A model generated the notes under the pieces. The model ran no database searches. It was not told the origin of the DNA and was given only the letters and a program-made list of their open reading frames with translations. A stretch of DNA of 64,000 nucleotides from CAYWMY01 sp046352935 (GTDB lineage Bacteria > Pseudomonadota > Gammaproteobacteria > Steroidobacterales > Steroidobacteraceae): assembly GCA_046352935.1 (NCBI GenBank), contig JAXMGR010000003.1, positions 1-64,000 on the forward strand, given 5' to 3'. A program made the translations under genes and the position numbers. This document shows, piece by piece, positions 1 to 7,380 of the stretch (position 1 is the stretch's first letter; each line of letters begins with the position of its first letter).

Positions 1-1889
1 ACGACTGCGAAGCCGCCCGTGCGGCCGAGGTCCTGTCCGACGATGTTGCCCTGGTTGATCGCGAAGCGCTTCTGCGCCGCGACCAGGCGTGTGAGCAGTC
101 CTGCGGACCAGTTGCCCTGGCGCCAGTCGAGCCCGCCGCGCAGCTCGAGCGGCGGCATCTGCGCGAGCGGCCCGCCGTCGGTGTCGTTCGTGCCGCGCGT
201 GTAGGCGAGGGTGCCCGTGACCTTCCACGCGGCGGACAGCGCGTAGACTGCATCGGCCTCGGCGCCCAGCGTCTTCGCGTCGACGTTGCGCGTGATGATC
301 GCCGTACGCATGCCCTTGCGGTAGTTCGACTGGATCAGGATGTAGTCGTCGATGTCGCTCGCGAATCCGGAGAGCGACAGTTCGAGCCGTTCGGAGCGGT
401 AGACCAGCCCCAGGTCGAGCTGCGTGGTCTTCTCGGGCCGCGTCGTCGAGAACGCACTCAGCGAGCCCGCGCTCTCCTTGCCGCCGCCGAGGAGTTCCCA
501 GTAGTCGGGGAAGCGCTGCACGTGGCCGAGGCCCGCGTACAGCGTGGCGGGCGCCGCCGCGAGATCGCGCTCGAAGCGCGCGAACCCGCTCGTGAGGGTC
601 TTCCTGCGTTCGACGTTCGCCGTGGGGTTCGGCATCGAGCCCATCATGCCGAGCGCGATGGTCGCGCGGGAGTCGCGCGCCTTCCAGCGGTCGGCGCGCA
701 GGCCGGCGACGACGCGCTGGCTCGGTCCCATCGGGACCGTGCCTTCGGCGAAGATCCCCGTGTTGCGGAACCGGCCGTCCTGCACGCGCGCCATGTTCTC
801 GTAGGGCATCATCGTCGCGTTCATGCTGGAACGGACGCGGTGGCGGTTGTCCTGCAGATCGAGGCCGAGGGTGGCCTTGAGGTCGCCCGCGCCCTTGAGG
901 TCGACGGCGAGCCGGCCGCCGGCCGTGCGCCGGTCGGGATTGCTCACCGCACGGCCCGGCATCATCGTCGAGGGCACGAAGCTGCGCAGGCTGTAGTTGT
1001 CCATCACGTGGTCGACGTAGTTGTAGTAGCCCTGCAGCTCGACGCGTGAGATGACCGGGCTCAGGTCCTTCTTCTCGAACTTGAAGCCGACGTTCTCGCG
1101 CTCGAACTTCACGCCGTCCATCGAGCGGTCGGCATAGGCCGCCTCGCCGTCGCTGAGCGCGCCCGTGAGTTCCAGGCGCGTGGTGTCGTTCGGCGTCCAG
1201 CCGAGCGTCGCATTGGTGCTCCAGCGCATGTAATTGGAGTGGACGTTCGTGCCCGCGCCGTCCTCGTAGTCGTCGGCCTCGGCGCGCGTGCCGTTCACGC
1301 GCGCATAGACGTGGCGGTTGCCGAGGGACACGTCACCGACGAGATCGTTGCGCTCGGCGCTGCCCGCGAGCGCGCTCGCGTGCGCGCGCCAGCCGGCTTC
1401 GGTGAAGTCGGGTGGCGTGGACTCGAACAGCACGGTCGCGGCGGAGTTGCCGGCGCCGTGCAGCACGGTCTGCGGCCCCTTGATGACGACCACGCGGTCG
1501 TAGGCTTCCGGGAACACGTACGCGGTCGGCGGGTCCATGCGGTTGCCGCAGCCGCCCAGGATCTGCTCGCCGTCGAGCAGCATGTTGATGCGCGAGGCGG
1601 CCATGCCGCGGAACACGGGGTCGCCGTCCGTGCCGCCCTTGCGGATGACGGAGAAGCCGGGAACGGTCTTGAGATAGTCCGCGCCGTCGTGCGCGGGCAG
1701 CGGCTGGCGCGGCGCACGGGGATTCGTGTCGACCATGAGCGGGGCCTGCATGCGGCTCGCGGTGACGACGACTTCCTCGAGGCGATCGACAGTCTTCTCG
1801 GCGGCCTGTGCGGCGGCGGTGCCGGCGAGCATCAGGGTGGTGGCGATGGCGGTGCGCAGCACGGTGGCGCGCGTGACGACGGAACTCAT
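1..1889 (-). CDS. oprC: TonB-dependent copper receptor, OprC-like (C-terminus cut by window edge)
   Basis: Outer-membrane beta-barrel receptor that probably imports copper with TonB energy. The start at 1889 follows a GGGAGAG ribosome site; about 629 residues are visible before the gene runs off the left edge, so an estimated 50-100 C-terminal residues are missing. Residues 1-30 form a signal peptide, a TonB-box-like EEVVVTAS lies at 39-46, and a plug domain follows. The segment GGCGNRMDPPTAYVFPE (about 112-128) is characteristic of the OprC family. It contains Cys114-x3-Met118, matching the CxxxM copper-binding motif known from Pseudomonas OprC. I could not place the partner HxM motif with confidence. 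The gene lies 125 bp downstream of a DUF2946 gene on the same strand, a pairing common in copper uptake loci. Family assignment is firm; the metal is inferred from the motif. Confidence 0.88.
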   Translation of the reverse strand, partial: MSSVVTRATVLRTAIATTLMLAGTAAAQAAEKTVDRLEEVVVTASRMQAPLMVDTNPRAPRQPLPAHDGADYLKTVPGFSVIRKGGTDGDPVFRGMAASRINMLLDGEQILGGCGNRMDPPTAYVFPEAYDRVVVIKGPQTVLHGAGNSAATVLFESTPPDFTEAGWRAHASALAGSAERNDLVGDVSLGNRHVYARVNGTRAEADDYEDGAGTNVHSNYMRWSTNATLGWTPNDTTRLELTGALSDGEAAYADRSMDGVKFERENVGFKFEKKDLSPVISRVELQGYYNYVDHVMDNYSLRSFVPSTMMPGRAVSNPDRRTAGGRLAVDLKGAGDLKATLGLDLQDNRHRVRSSMNATMMPYENMARVQDGRFRNTGIFAEGTVPMGPSQRVVAGLRADRWKARDSRATIALGMMGSMPNPTANVERRKTLTSGFARFERDLAAAPATLYAGLGHVQRFPDYWELLGGGKESAGSLSAFSTTRPEKTTQLDLGLVYRSERLELSLSGFASDIDDYILIQSNYRKGMRTAIITRNVDAKTLGAEADAVYALSAAWKVTGTLAYTRGTNDTDGGPLAQMPPLELRGGLDWRQGNWSAGLLTRLVAAQKRFAINQGNIVGQDLGRTGGFAV

Positions 1890-2014
1890 GACTCATCTCT
1901 CCCAGCTGCCGCCTCGCGGGCGGCTGGCGCTGCACGGCAACCCGTGCGCGTGCGCGCCGATCCATTGATCAGGCCGCAGGGACGCGAAGGTCCCGGACGA
2001 CCATCGGGGCAGGA

Positions 2015-2404
2015 TCAGGCGGGAGACGGGGGCCCGCGGGGGCGATGCGCGCGGAAGACGGCGCGCGCGGGAGGAATCAGCGAGGGCTCGTCCGGCGCCG
2101 CGGCGGCGGCCGGAACGAAGAGATCGGCGAAGACGAGCGGCGGCAGCGGCGCCGCGGCGGGGGAGAGCGCGAAGGGGCAGGCCTCGTGCGCGGTGCCGGG
2201 ATGCGTCGCGCCGCCGGCCTGCGCAGACAGGTCGTCGCCGCCCGAGAGCAGCATCGCGGCCGGGCCGCAGATCTGCAGGCTGGGCCAGCCGGCGTCGGCC
2301 GCGGGCATGAAGCCCACGGGCACCAGCGCGCGCAGCACCATCGCGACCAGCAGCAGCCGGACGAGTGGTGTACGAAGGCGGTGGTGACGCAGTCCCTGCA
2401 ACAT
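2015..2404 (-). CDS. DUF2946 family protein (copper-associated)
   Basis: Protein of 129 residues with an N-terminal hydrophobic segment (about residues 14-36) that could be a signal anchor, and then a Pro/Ala-rich outer part. Conserved features of DUF2946 are visible: the LRALVPVGFMPA segment after the membrane helix, an ICGP motif, and a HEACPFA motif near residue 75. The Cys and His residues could bind metal. DUF2946 proteins have no established reaction but often lie next to copper TonB receptors, as here, where the oprC-like gene follows 125 bp downstream. Two perfect palindromes (2411-2423 and 2421-2430) sit just upstream of the start. Function is inferred only from context. Confidence 0.75.
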   Translation of the reverse strand: MLQGLRHHRLRTPLVRLLLVAMVLRALVPVGFMPAADAGWPSLQICGPAAMLLSGGDDLSAQAGGATHPGTAHEACPFALSPAAAPLPPLVFADLFVPAAAAAPDEPSLIPPARAVFRAHRPRGPPSPA

Positions 2405-2410
2405 CGCGGG

Positions 2411-2430
2411 CGAGGTTACCTCGATATCGA
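2411..2430. promoter_or_regulatory. Overlapping palindromes upstream of the copper module
   Basis: CGAGGTTACCTCG (2411-2423) is a 6+1+6 inverted repeat and TCGATATCGA (2421-2430) is a perfect palindrome overlapping it. They lie 7-26 bp upstream of the DUF2946 start, where an operator would be expected. No regulator gene is adjacent and the binding protein is unknown. Confidence 0.35.
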
Positions 2431-2563
2431 TTTCACTGCACGCGGCCTGCGGTTAACACCTACCGGTGGGCTGGGCGCCCGGGGGGTGTCGCAGCGCGGG
2501 AGACCGAGCGGTGCGAGCGCGACGCCGGGGTGAGGTGTGGCGCTGCCCGATGCAAGTCGAAAG

Positions 2564-2587
2564 AAGGCCCCGCATCTGCGGGGCCTT
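2564..2587 (-). terminator. Rho-independent terminator of the yccA-like gene
   Basis: A perfect 11-bp inverted repeat, AAGGCCCCGCA and TGCGGGGCCTT, separated by two bases. Read on the minus strand it is followed by CTTTCG. It lies 51 bp past the stop of the Bax inhibitor-1/YccA gene. Confidence 0.8.
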
Positions 2588-2638
2588 CGATCTCTCGCGA
2601 GTGCGCGGCCTCGGGACCGCACGGGTGGGCGACGGCGT

Positions 2639-3325
2639 TCAGTCGTCGGACCACACACCGAGGATGTGCAGCAGGCTCGTGAACAGGTTGAAGATCGAGA
2701 CGTAGAGGTTCAGCGTCGCCATGATGTAGTTGGTCTCGCCACCCTGCAGGATGTCCGAGGTCTGCCAGAGGATCATGCCGCTCATGAGCAGCACGAAGAG
2801 GCCCGAGACCGCGAGCGAGAGCGTCGGCTGGTGGAAGAAGATCGCGACCAGGCCCAGCAGGAACGCGGCGATCACGCCCACGAAGAGGAAGCCGCGCATG
2901 AACGAGAAGTCGCGGCCGCTCTTCACCGCGTAGGCCGACAGGCCGACGAAGGTGACCGCGGTGATCGCGAAGGCGTTCACGATGACGCTGTGGCCGTTCG
3001 GCAGGGCCTTCACATACATGTTGAGGATCGGGCCCAGCGTGTAGCCCATGAACCCGGTGAGCAGGAACACGAACAGCAGACCCATTGCACTGTTGCGGGT
3101 CTTCGTCACCGCGAACAGCAGGCCGAAGTAACCCACGAGCGTGATCAGCATCCCCGGGTGCGGCAGGTTCAGCGCGAACGCGATGCCGGCCGTGAGCGCG
3201 CTGAACGCGAGCGTCGCGGAAAGCAGGAGATACGTGTTGCGCAGCACACGGCTGCCGGCCACGGTGCCGGCGGCATAGGCAGTGCCCGGGCGGGCAGCCT
3301 GGACGGGGACGGGTTGCATGTTCAT
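2639..3325 (-). CDS. Bax inhibitor-1/YccA family inner-membrane protein
   Basis: Integral membrane protein of 228 residues with about seven hydrophobic helices after a short cytoplasmic N-terminus, the standard architecture of the BI-1/YccA family. In E. coli, YccA modulates the FtsH protease and homologues form pH-sensitive calcium leak channels; which role applies here cannot be told. Family motifs visible include the GxxGYTLGPI segment in the middle and the LNLYVSIFNLF segment near the C-terminus. An AAGGAG ribosome site lies just before the start. The gene stands alone and ends at a strong hairpin terminator. Family assignment is firm. Confidence 0.92.
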   Translation of the reverse strand: MNMQPVPVQAARPGTAYAAGTVAGSRVLRNTYLLLSATLAFSALTAGIAFALNLPHPGMLITLVGYFGLLFAVTKTRNSAMGLLFVFLLTGFMGYTLGPILNMYVKALPNGHSVIVNAFAITAVTFVGLSAYAVKSGRDFSFMRGFLFVGVIAAFLLGLVAIFFHQPTLSLAVSGLFVLLMSGMILWQTSDILQGGETNYIMATLNLYVSIFNLFTSLLHILGVWSDD

Positions 3326-3610
3326 GAACTCTCCTTGGGCACCTTGCCCGCGCCTAAGTTACGGATCCTTCGGGCTTCTCACAAGGCCTCATTCGAGAGA
3401 CCGTGAGGCGGGGTTGCGGGTTCCCGGTCGCGGGGGCCTGCCTCTGTGTCTTGGGTAATCGATGCTGCAGCCCGGAGTTTTTGCCGGGACGCATCGAAAA
3501 AACGGCAACGTTGATTAGAGCTTTCCGTGATGGCATGGGTCTGCTCGCCCCTGACAAGGTGTCGCCAAGCGTCCCGGGCGAAGGGGACTTCAGATCGAGG
3601 TTGATTGAAT
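3326..3610. other. Intergenic region upstream of mqsRA, no convincing gene
   Basis: About 285 bp between the divergent yccA-like gene and mqsR. Its base composition looks less GC-rich than the flanks, with runs such as TTTTT and AAAAAA, as is often seen at acquired toxin-antitoxin loci. A 71-codon open frame here has no family resemblance and no ribosome site. A short inverted repeat CCCGG/CCGGG surrounds a T-rich loop near 3473-3490. Nothing else is supportable. Confidence 0.5.
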
Positions 3611-3627
3611 TACCCTAATAGGGTTAA
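3610..3627. promoter_or_regulatory. Palindromic operator of mqsRA
   Basis: TTACCCTAATAGGGTTAA contains ACCCT-N3-AGGGT, a near-perfect inverted repeat ending 6 bp before the mqsR start at 3634 and covering the probable ribosome site. In E. coli, MqsA binds a palindrome of the form TAACCT-N3-AGGTTA in the mqsRA promoter. The same spacing and similar half-sites suggest autoregulation here. The similarity is seen; binding is inferred. Confidence 0.7.
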
Positions 3628-3633
3628 ATGGTC

Positions 3634-3954
3634 ATGGAAAAGCGGGTTGCCCACCATCGTCTGACAGACATCCAGGCACAGATGGTATCGGTGGAATCCA
3701 TGTTGCTCACGCTCAGCGCGAAACAGGGCATTCGCAAGGCTGGCATGGCCATGGAGGAAGCGCTCGCAGTGATTCAGGGCCTGACCGGAAATGACTTCTG
3801 GAAGTCCATGACGACGCACGCTGACCACCGTGTCTGGCAGGACGTCTATCACGCCCTCTGGAACGGAATTCCGCTGTATGTGAAGTTCCAGCGGCATGAC
3901 GATGCGCGACGACTCTACTACCTCGTCTCGTTCAAGGAGCGCGACCCGTGGTAA
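3634..3954 (+). CDS. mqsR: Type II toxin MqsR (mRNA interferase)
   Basis: RelE-fold endoribonuclease that in E. coli cleaves mRNA at GCU sites and is neutralised by MqsA. The protein is 106 residues against 98 in E. coli. Family signatures are clear: the MEKR start, a KSMTTHADHRVWQDVY block (about 58-73) containing the catalytic region, and a terminal YYLVSFKE strand. I chose the ATG at 3634 rather than the in-frame ATG at 3628 because E. coli MqsR also begins MEKR and because 3628 is almost on top of the AGGG that could be the ribosome site. As in E. coli the toxin gene comes first. Its stop overlaps the antitoxin start by 7 bp. Confidence 0.9.
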   Translation: MEKRVAHHRLTDIQAQMVSVESMLLTLSAKQGIRKAGMAMEEALAVIQGLTGNDFWKSMTTHADHRVWQDVYHALWNGIPLYVKFQRHDDARRLYYLVSFKERDPW

Positions 3955-4535
3955 AGCCAATCGAGCGGTGGGATGGAACACCATGCCCGGTCTGCGGGCG
4001 CGGAACCCTGCACGACGACATCAGGGCGATGACGATCGACTTCCGTGGCGAGACGTTCCACGCCCAGGAGCGCGGGGCGTATTGCGATCTCTGCGGGGAC
4101 GGCATGTCGTATCACGATGCGGCAGGCGAGGCGCAGTGGAAGCAATTCAGGTCGGACGTCCTGCAGGCCCAGCGGCGCGAACTCGTCGAACTGCGGCGGC
4201 AGCTGGGGCTCACGCAGCAGCAGGCTTCCCGGTTGACTGGCGGTGGGCACAATGCGTTCTCGCGCTATGAGCGCGGCGAGGCGGTGCCCGTGATAGCGGT
4301 GATGCAGCTCCTGCGCCTGCTCGTACGACATCCGGATCTGCTCGCGGAAGTCGATCCGGCTCTCGCCGCAGCACGCGACGCTGACCGGATCGTCGCGACA
4401 GCGCGGGCGTCGCGCTCGGCGCTGGATGCAGCACCCCAGGATCGAGGGGAGTCCGACCCGGTACGCCAGGTCGGCAAGCGCGGGCAGCGGGAGGGGAAGA
4501 AGGCAGTCATCAGGCGCGGGTCTCGCCGGGCATGA
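3948..4535 (+). CDS. mqsA: Antitoxin MqsA with extended C-terminus
   Basis: Antitoxin and transcriptional repressor partner of MqsR. The N-terminal zinc-binding domain has Cys13/Cys16 and Cys46/Cys49; the second half (about 78-135) is an Xre-type helix-turn-helix. Its NAFSRYERG segment matches the DNA-contacting helix of E. coli MqsA. The start is GTG, overlapping the mqsR stop. The protein is 195 residues, about 60 longer than the 131-residue E. coli protein; the extra tail after about residue 135 is Ala/Arg-rich and ends strongly basic. The tail could be an addition, or the result of a lost stop codon. It probably represses its own operon through the palindrome at 3610-3627. Confidence 0.9.
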   Translation: MVKPIERWDGTPCPVCGRGTLHDDIRAMTIDFRGETFHAQERGAYCDLCGDGMSYHDAAGEAQWKQFRSDVLQAQRRELVELRRQLGLTQQQASRLTGGGHNAFSRYERGEAVPVIAVMQLLRLLVRHPDLLAEVDPALAAARDADRIVATARASRSALDAAPQDRGESDPVRQVGKRGQREGKKAVIRRGSRRA

Positions 4536-4628
4536 ACGTGATCAACGGGACGTGGCAGTGGATCCGGACCTGCCAACGGTACAAACGTCAGGCACAATGC
4601 GCCGCAAGTCTCTGACCCGCCAGACAAC

Positions 4629-4718
<90 letters not shown>

Positions 4719-4804
4719 TCCGATGAGCGCGGCGACCCACCAAGGCTCGTGGCCCGCGCGATCCGCTATCATCCGCGCCCCCTGCGACTTCCCCCTGATA
4801 CCCC

Positions 4805-6019
4805 GTGAAGCTCCGATTCGGCGAGTTCGTCGCCCTCGTCGCCGTGCTGATGTCCTGCCAGGCCCTCGCCGTCGACGCGATGCTGCCGGCGCTCGGCGCG
4901 ATCGTGAGCGATCTCGGCATCGTCGATGCGAACCGCGCGCAATGGGTGATCTCCGTCTATGTCGCTGGCGTGGGCGCCGGGCAGCTGTTCTGGGGGATCC
5001 TGTCGGATCGCTATGGTCGCCGACCCGTGCTGATGGCGGGCCTCGTCGCCTACGGCATCGCGGCGGCGCTCTGCGCGAGCGCGACAACGCTGTCCGAACT
5101 GCTCGCCTGGCGCGCCCTGCACGGGGTCGCGGCCGCGAGCATCGTGGTCGCGCGTTCGGTGATCCGCGATCTGTACGAAGGCCGCCAGATGGCGCGCGTG
5201 ATGTCGCTGACCTTCATCGTGTTCCTGCTGGTGCCGATGCTCGCGCCCGCGGTCGGGCAGCTGATCCTGCAGGTCGGCGACTGGCGCGTGCTGTTCTTCT
5301 TCTTCACGCTGTTCGCGGCCGCGACGGGGGCCTGGATGGTCCTGCGCCTGCCGGAGACGCTGCATCCGGAGTACCGCATGACGCTGACGCCCGCGCACGT
5401 GCTCGCGGCGGTGCGCCGCGTGCTGCTCGATCGTGCGTCGCTGTGGTACACGATCGCAATGGCGATGACCTTCGGGTCCATCCTCGCCTACGTCGGCATG
5501 GTCCAGCAGATCTTCCAGGACGTGTACCAGCGTGCCGGGATCATGCCCATGGCCTTCGGTATCTCCGCGGGCGTCATGGCGCTCGGGTCGTTCACGAACT
5601 CGCGCATCGTCGAGCGCTACGGCATGCGCCGCGTGTCGCAGGGCGGGCTCGCGGTGTTCATCGCGCTGACGGCCGTGCATACGGCCACGGCGGCGCAGGG
5701 CGACGAGCCACTGTGGCTGTTCGTGGCGCTGCAGTCGCTGACCATGGCCAGCATGGGGCTCATGGGCGCCAACTTCGGCGCGATGGCGCTGGAGGAAATG
5801 GCCGAGATCGCCGGTGTCGCCGCGTCCCTGCAGGGCTGCATCAGTTCGATCGGCGGCGCGCTGATCGGCGCGCTGATCGGGCTCTTCTTCGTCGACTCGG
5901 TGCTGCCGCTGCCCCTGGGCGCGCTGCTCTGCGGGCTCGGCGTGCTCGGTTGCGTGCTCGTCGCCGAGGGCGGGCGGCTGTGGCATCCGCACACGCCGGA
6001 TGCGTCGGCATCCGCGTGA
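4805..6019 (+). CDS. MFS drug-resistance transporter, Bcr/CflA family
   Basis: Inner-membrane proton-driven exporter of 404 residues with about 12 predicted membrane helices. The major facilitator motif A is visible between helices 2 and 3 as GILSDRYGRRP (64-74), and the DAMLPALG segment near residue 24 is typical of the Bcr/CflA drug:H+ antiporter subfamily (bicyclomycin, chloramphenicol or similar export). The start is GTG with only a weak ribosome site. No regulator is adjacent, so the substrate cannot be predicted. The gene stands alone between tRNA-Ser and a convergent gene pair. Family assignment is firm. Confidence 0.88.
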   Translation: MKLRFGEFVALVAVLMSCQALAVDAMLPALGAIVSDLGIVDANRAQWVISVYVAGVGAGQLFWGILSDRYGRRPVLMAGLVAYGIAAALCASATTLSELLAWRALHGVAAASIVVARSVIRDLYEGRQMARVMSLTFIVFLLVPMLAPAVGQLILQVGDWRVLFFFFTLFAAATGAWMVLRLPETLHPEYRMTLTPAHVLAAVRRVLLDRASLWYTIAMAMTFGSILAYVGMVQQIFQDVYQRAGIMPMAFGISAGVMALGSFTNSRIVERYGMRRVSQGGLAVFIALTAVHTATAAQGDEPLWLFVALQSLTMASMGLMGANFGAMALEEMAEIAGVAASLQGCISSIGGALIGALIGLFFVDSVLPLPLGALLCGLGVLGCVLVAEGGRLWHPHTPDASASA

Positions 6020-6040
6020 CCCCGGCGGTCGTCGTCGCGG

Positions 6041-6145
6041 TCAGTAACGCAGCAGTACGACGATCACCAGCAGCGCGACGCCGAGCAGGACCGCGGGGGC
6101 GAGGCCGGCCAGGCGGAAGATGCGGGTTTCGACGGAAGTTGCCAC
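6041..6145 (-). CDS. Possible 34-residue single-helix membrane peptide
   Basis: A short open frame beginning GTG at 6145, 21 bp after the stop of the NTF2-like gene on the same strand. The product starts VATSVETRIFRLAG and is followed by one hydrophobic stretch of about 20 residues ending LLRY. The arrangement (short polar N-terminus, single helix, translational proximity) fits a small membrane protein. The ribosome site is weak and I know no family, so this is tentative. Confidence 0.3.
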   Translation of the reverse strand: MATSVETRIFRLAGLAPAVLLGVALLVIVVLLRY

Positions 6146-6166
6146 GCCCGGGTGCCGTGGTGCGGG

Positions 6167-6658
6167 TCAGCGCCTGACGGAGGTGTCGAGCAGCGGCGGC
6201 AGCAGGTCGGGATTGTCGACGGAACTCATGTCGCCGATGCGCCCGCCCATCGACTTGTAGAGCACGATCGGGTTCAGGTACTCCGCGAAGCGGGCGATGC
6301 GGCCTCCGCGCACCGCGAAGCGCGCGACGTACTCGTTGCGGTAGGGCGCGCCGGAGCGCAGTTTCATGTCGCTCTTGTACTCGGCGTAGAGCTCGTTCGG
6401 GTTCGAGCCCAGCGTGTCGACGAAGATGTCGTAGAGGTTCTCCGAGCCGTCGATCATGACGGTGCTCGCCTGGCGCAGCAGTTCGAGGTAGCGGTCCCGG
6501 CCGCGCGTATAGCGCTCGAAACCCTCCATGCGGAACGGCACCTCGAAGACGACGTCCTCGGTGGTCATGTCGCGCATCGCATCCAGGTCCCAGTTGTTCA
6601 AGGCGTCCAGGTAGCGACGCACGAGGCGGATGTTGGATTCGCGGAGTTCGCTGCTCAT
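6167..6658 (-). CDS. NTF2/SnoaL-like protein (ketosteroid isomerase fold)
   Basis: Cytoplasmic protein of 163 residues with the NTF2-like cone fold. The N-terminal helices (VRRYLDALNNWDLDAM) are followed by the curved sheet strands including FEVPF, YVARFAVRGGRIARFAEYLNP. Proteins of this superfamily include SnoaL cyclases, ketosteroid isomerases and limonene-epoxide hydrolases, and many have no assigned substrate. A GGGGAGAG ribosome site lies 8-15 bp before the start. It is one of three such proteins in the window (others at 23.7 kb and 26.7 kb). Catalytic residues cannot be assigned by eye. Confidence 0.75.
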   Translation of the reverse strand: MSSELRESNIRLVRRYLDALNNWDLDAMRDMTTEDVVFEVPFRMEGFERYTRGRDRYLELLRQASTVMIDGSENLYDIFVDTLGSNPNELYAEYKSDMKLRSGAPYRNEYVARFAVRGGRIARFAEYLNPIVLYKSMGGRIGDMSSVDNPDLLPPLLDTSVRR

Positions 6659-7077
6659 GTCGTTCGACTCTCCCCTGTGAATGCGGTGCCGGGTCGTGGG
6701 AGATCCTCCCGCGCCGGTCCTGCCCCGCGCGCCGCAGCCGGTGTGCGTGTCGCTGCGGATCCCTCTCCGGACTATAAGCCGATGGGTCAGCCACAGGCTC
6801 GTTGTTGGGTTTCCAGATCGATAGAATTCTATGGGGCGCCCATCAATTCGTGTTTTGTGGACGTGTTGTTCGGCATTCGGAACCGGCGCTAACCGCTTGC
6901 CTCAAATAGGATCACTCATGCGTGCCCCTCTTGCGTCCGCTGCTCGATTATGCGACGGTTGACATAACGTCGAATTACATAACGTCCGCTCCGGGCTGTA
7001 AGCCGCGCCACCGCTGTCACGGATCCGGTGCGAGGCCGGGGCAGGACTCAACACGACGTAGCGGGGGGATAGATCGT
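6659..7077. promoter_or_regulatory. 419-bp divergent intergenic region with palindromes and a direct repeat
   Basis: Lies between the NTF2-like gene (minus) and the zinc-ribbon gene (plus). Its centre is markedly more AT-rich than its surroundings. It contains the perfect palindrome ATAGAATTCTAT (6821-6832), an adjacent ATGGG/CCCAT inverted repeat (6831-6843), and a direct repeat ACATAACGTC at 6962-6971 and 6977-6986 (15-bp period) that begins inside a TTGACA hexamer (6959-6964). These look like promoter and operator elements for the plus-strand gene. No coding sequence is supportable here, although an open frame extends up to 6922. Confidence 0.45.
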
Positions 7078-7371
7078 ATGAATGCGAGGATCCTGCCTTT
7101 TCCCGATGCCACGGCCGGTGCCGGGGACAACCCGGCTCTGATACTGCCAAAGCCTGACTGGCGCAGCTTCGTGACGGCGACCGGACTGCCGGGCCCGACG
7201 ACCGAGACCGGCATCGAGGTGTCGGAGTATTCCGAGCAGGAGCTGTGCCGCATCACGGCCCAGCGGGTCTACATGGTGCGCTGCGAGTGCGGCCGCCGCT
7301 GGTTCGAACTCGACCTGCCCGCGATCGCCGAGTGCCCGGCCTGCCGTCGCCTGGGCAGTCTCGCCGGCTGA
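7078..7371 (+). CDS. Small putative zinc-ribbon protein, unknown function
   Basis: Protein of 97 residues that I do not recognise as a named family. The C-terminal third holds Cys69-x-Cys71 and Cys86-x2-Cys89 flanking a short hydrophobic strand, a likely zinc ribbon, with a further Cys57. The N-terminal half is Pro-rich and probably disordered. I chose the ATG at 7078 because a GGGGGGA site lies 8-14 bp upstream; the open frame continues to 6922 but that part has low-complexity, shadow-like composition. The gene lies convergent to the Ser/Thr kinase gene, 9 bp from its stop. It might be a small regulatory or RNA-binding protein, but this is speculation. Confidence 0.6.
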   Translation: MNARILPFPDATAGAGDNPALILPKPDWRSFVTATGLPGPTTETGIEVSEYSEQELCRITAQRVYMVRCECGRRWFELDLPAIAECPACRRLGSLAG

Positions 7372-7380
7372 AGGCGATGC

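Noticed and set aside
522..2387. Plus-strand frames opposite the OprC-like receptor
   Set aside because: The minus strand encodes a clear TonB receptor with signal peptide and plug; the plus frames are shadows.
3403..3618. 71-codon frame upstream of mqsR
   Set aside because: No ribosome site, no family resemblance, and it runs into the mqsRA operator.
6922..7077. N-terminal extension of the zinc-ribbon protein
   Set aside because: The extra 52 codons cover palindromes and repeats of a probable promoter, and a good ribosome site precedes the ATG at 7078.
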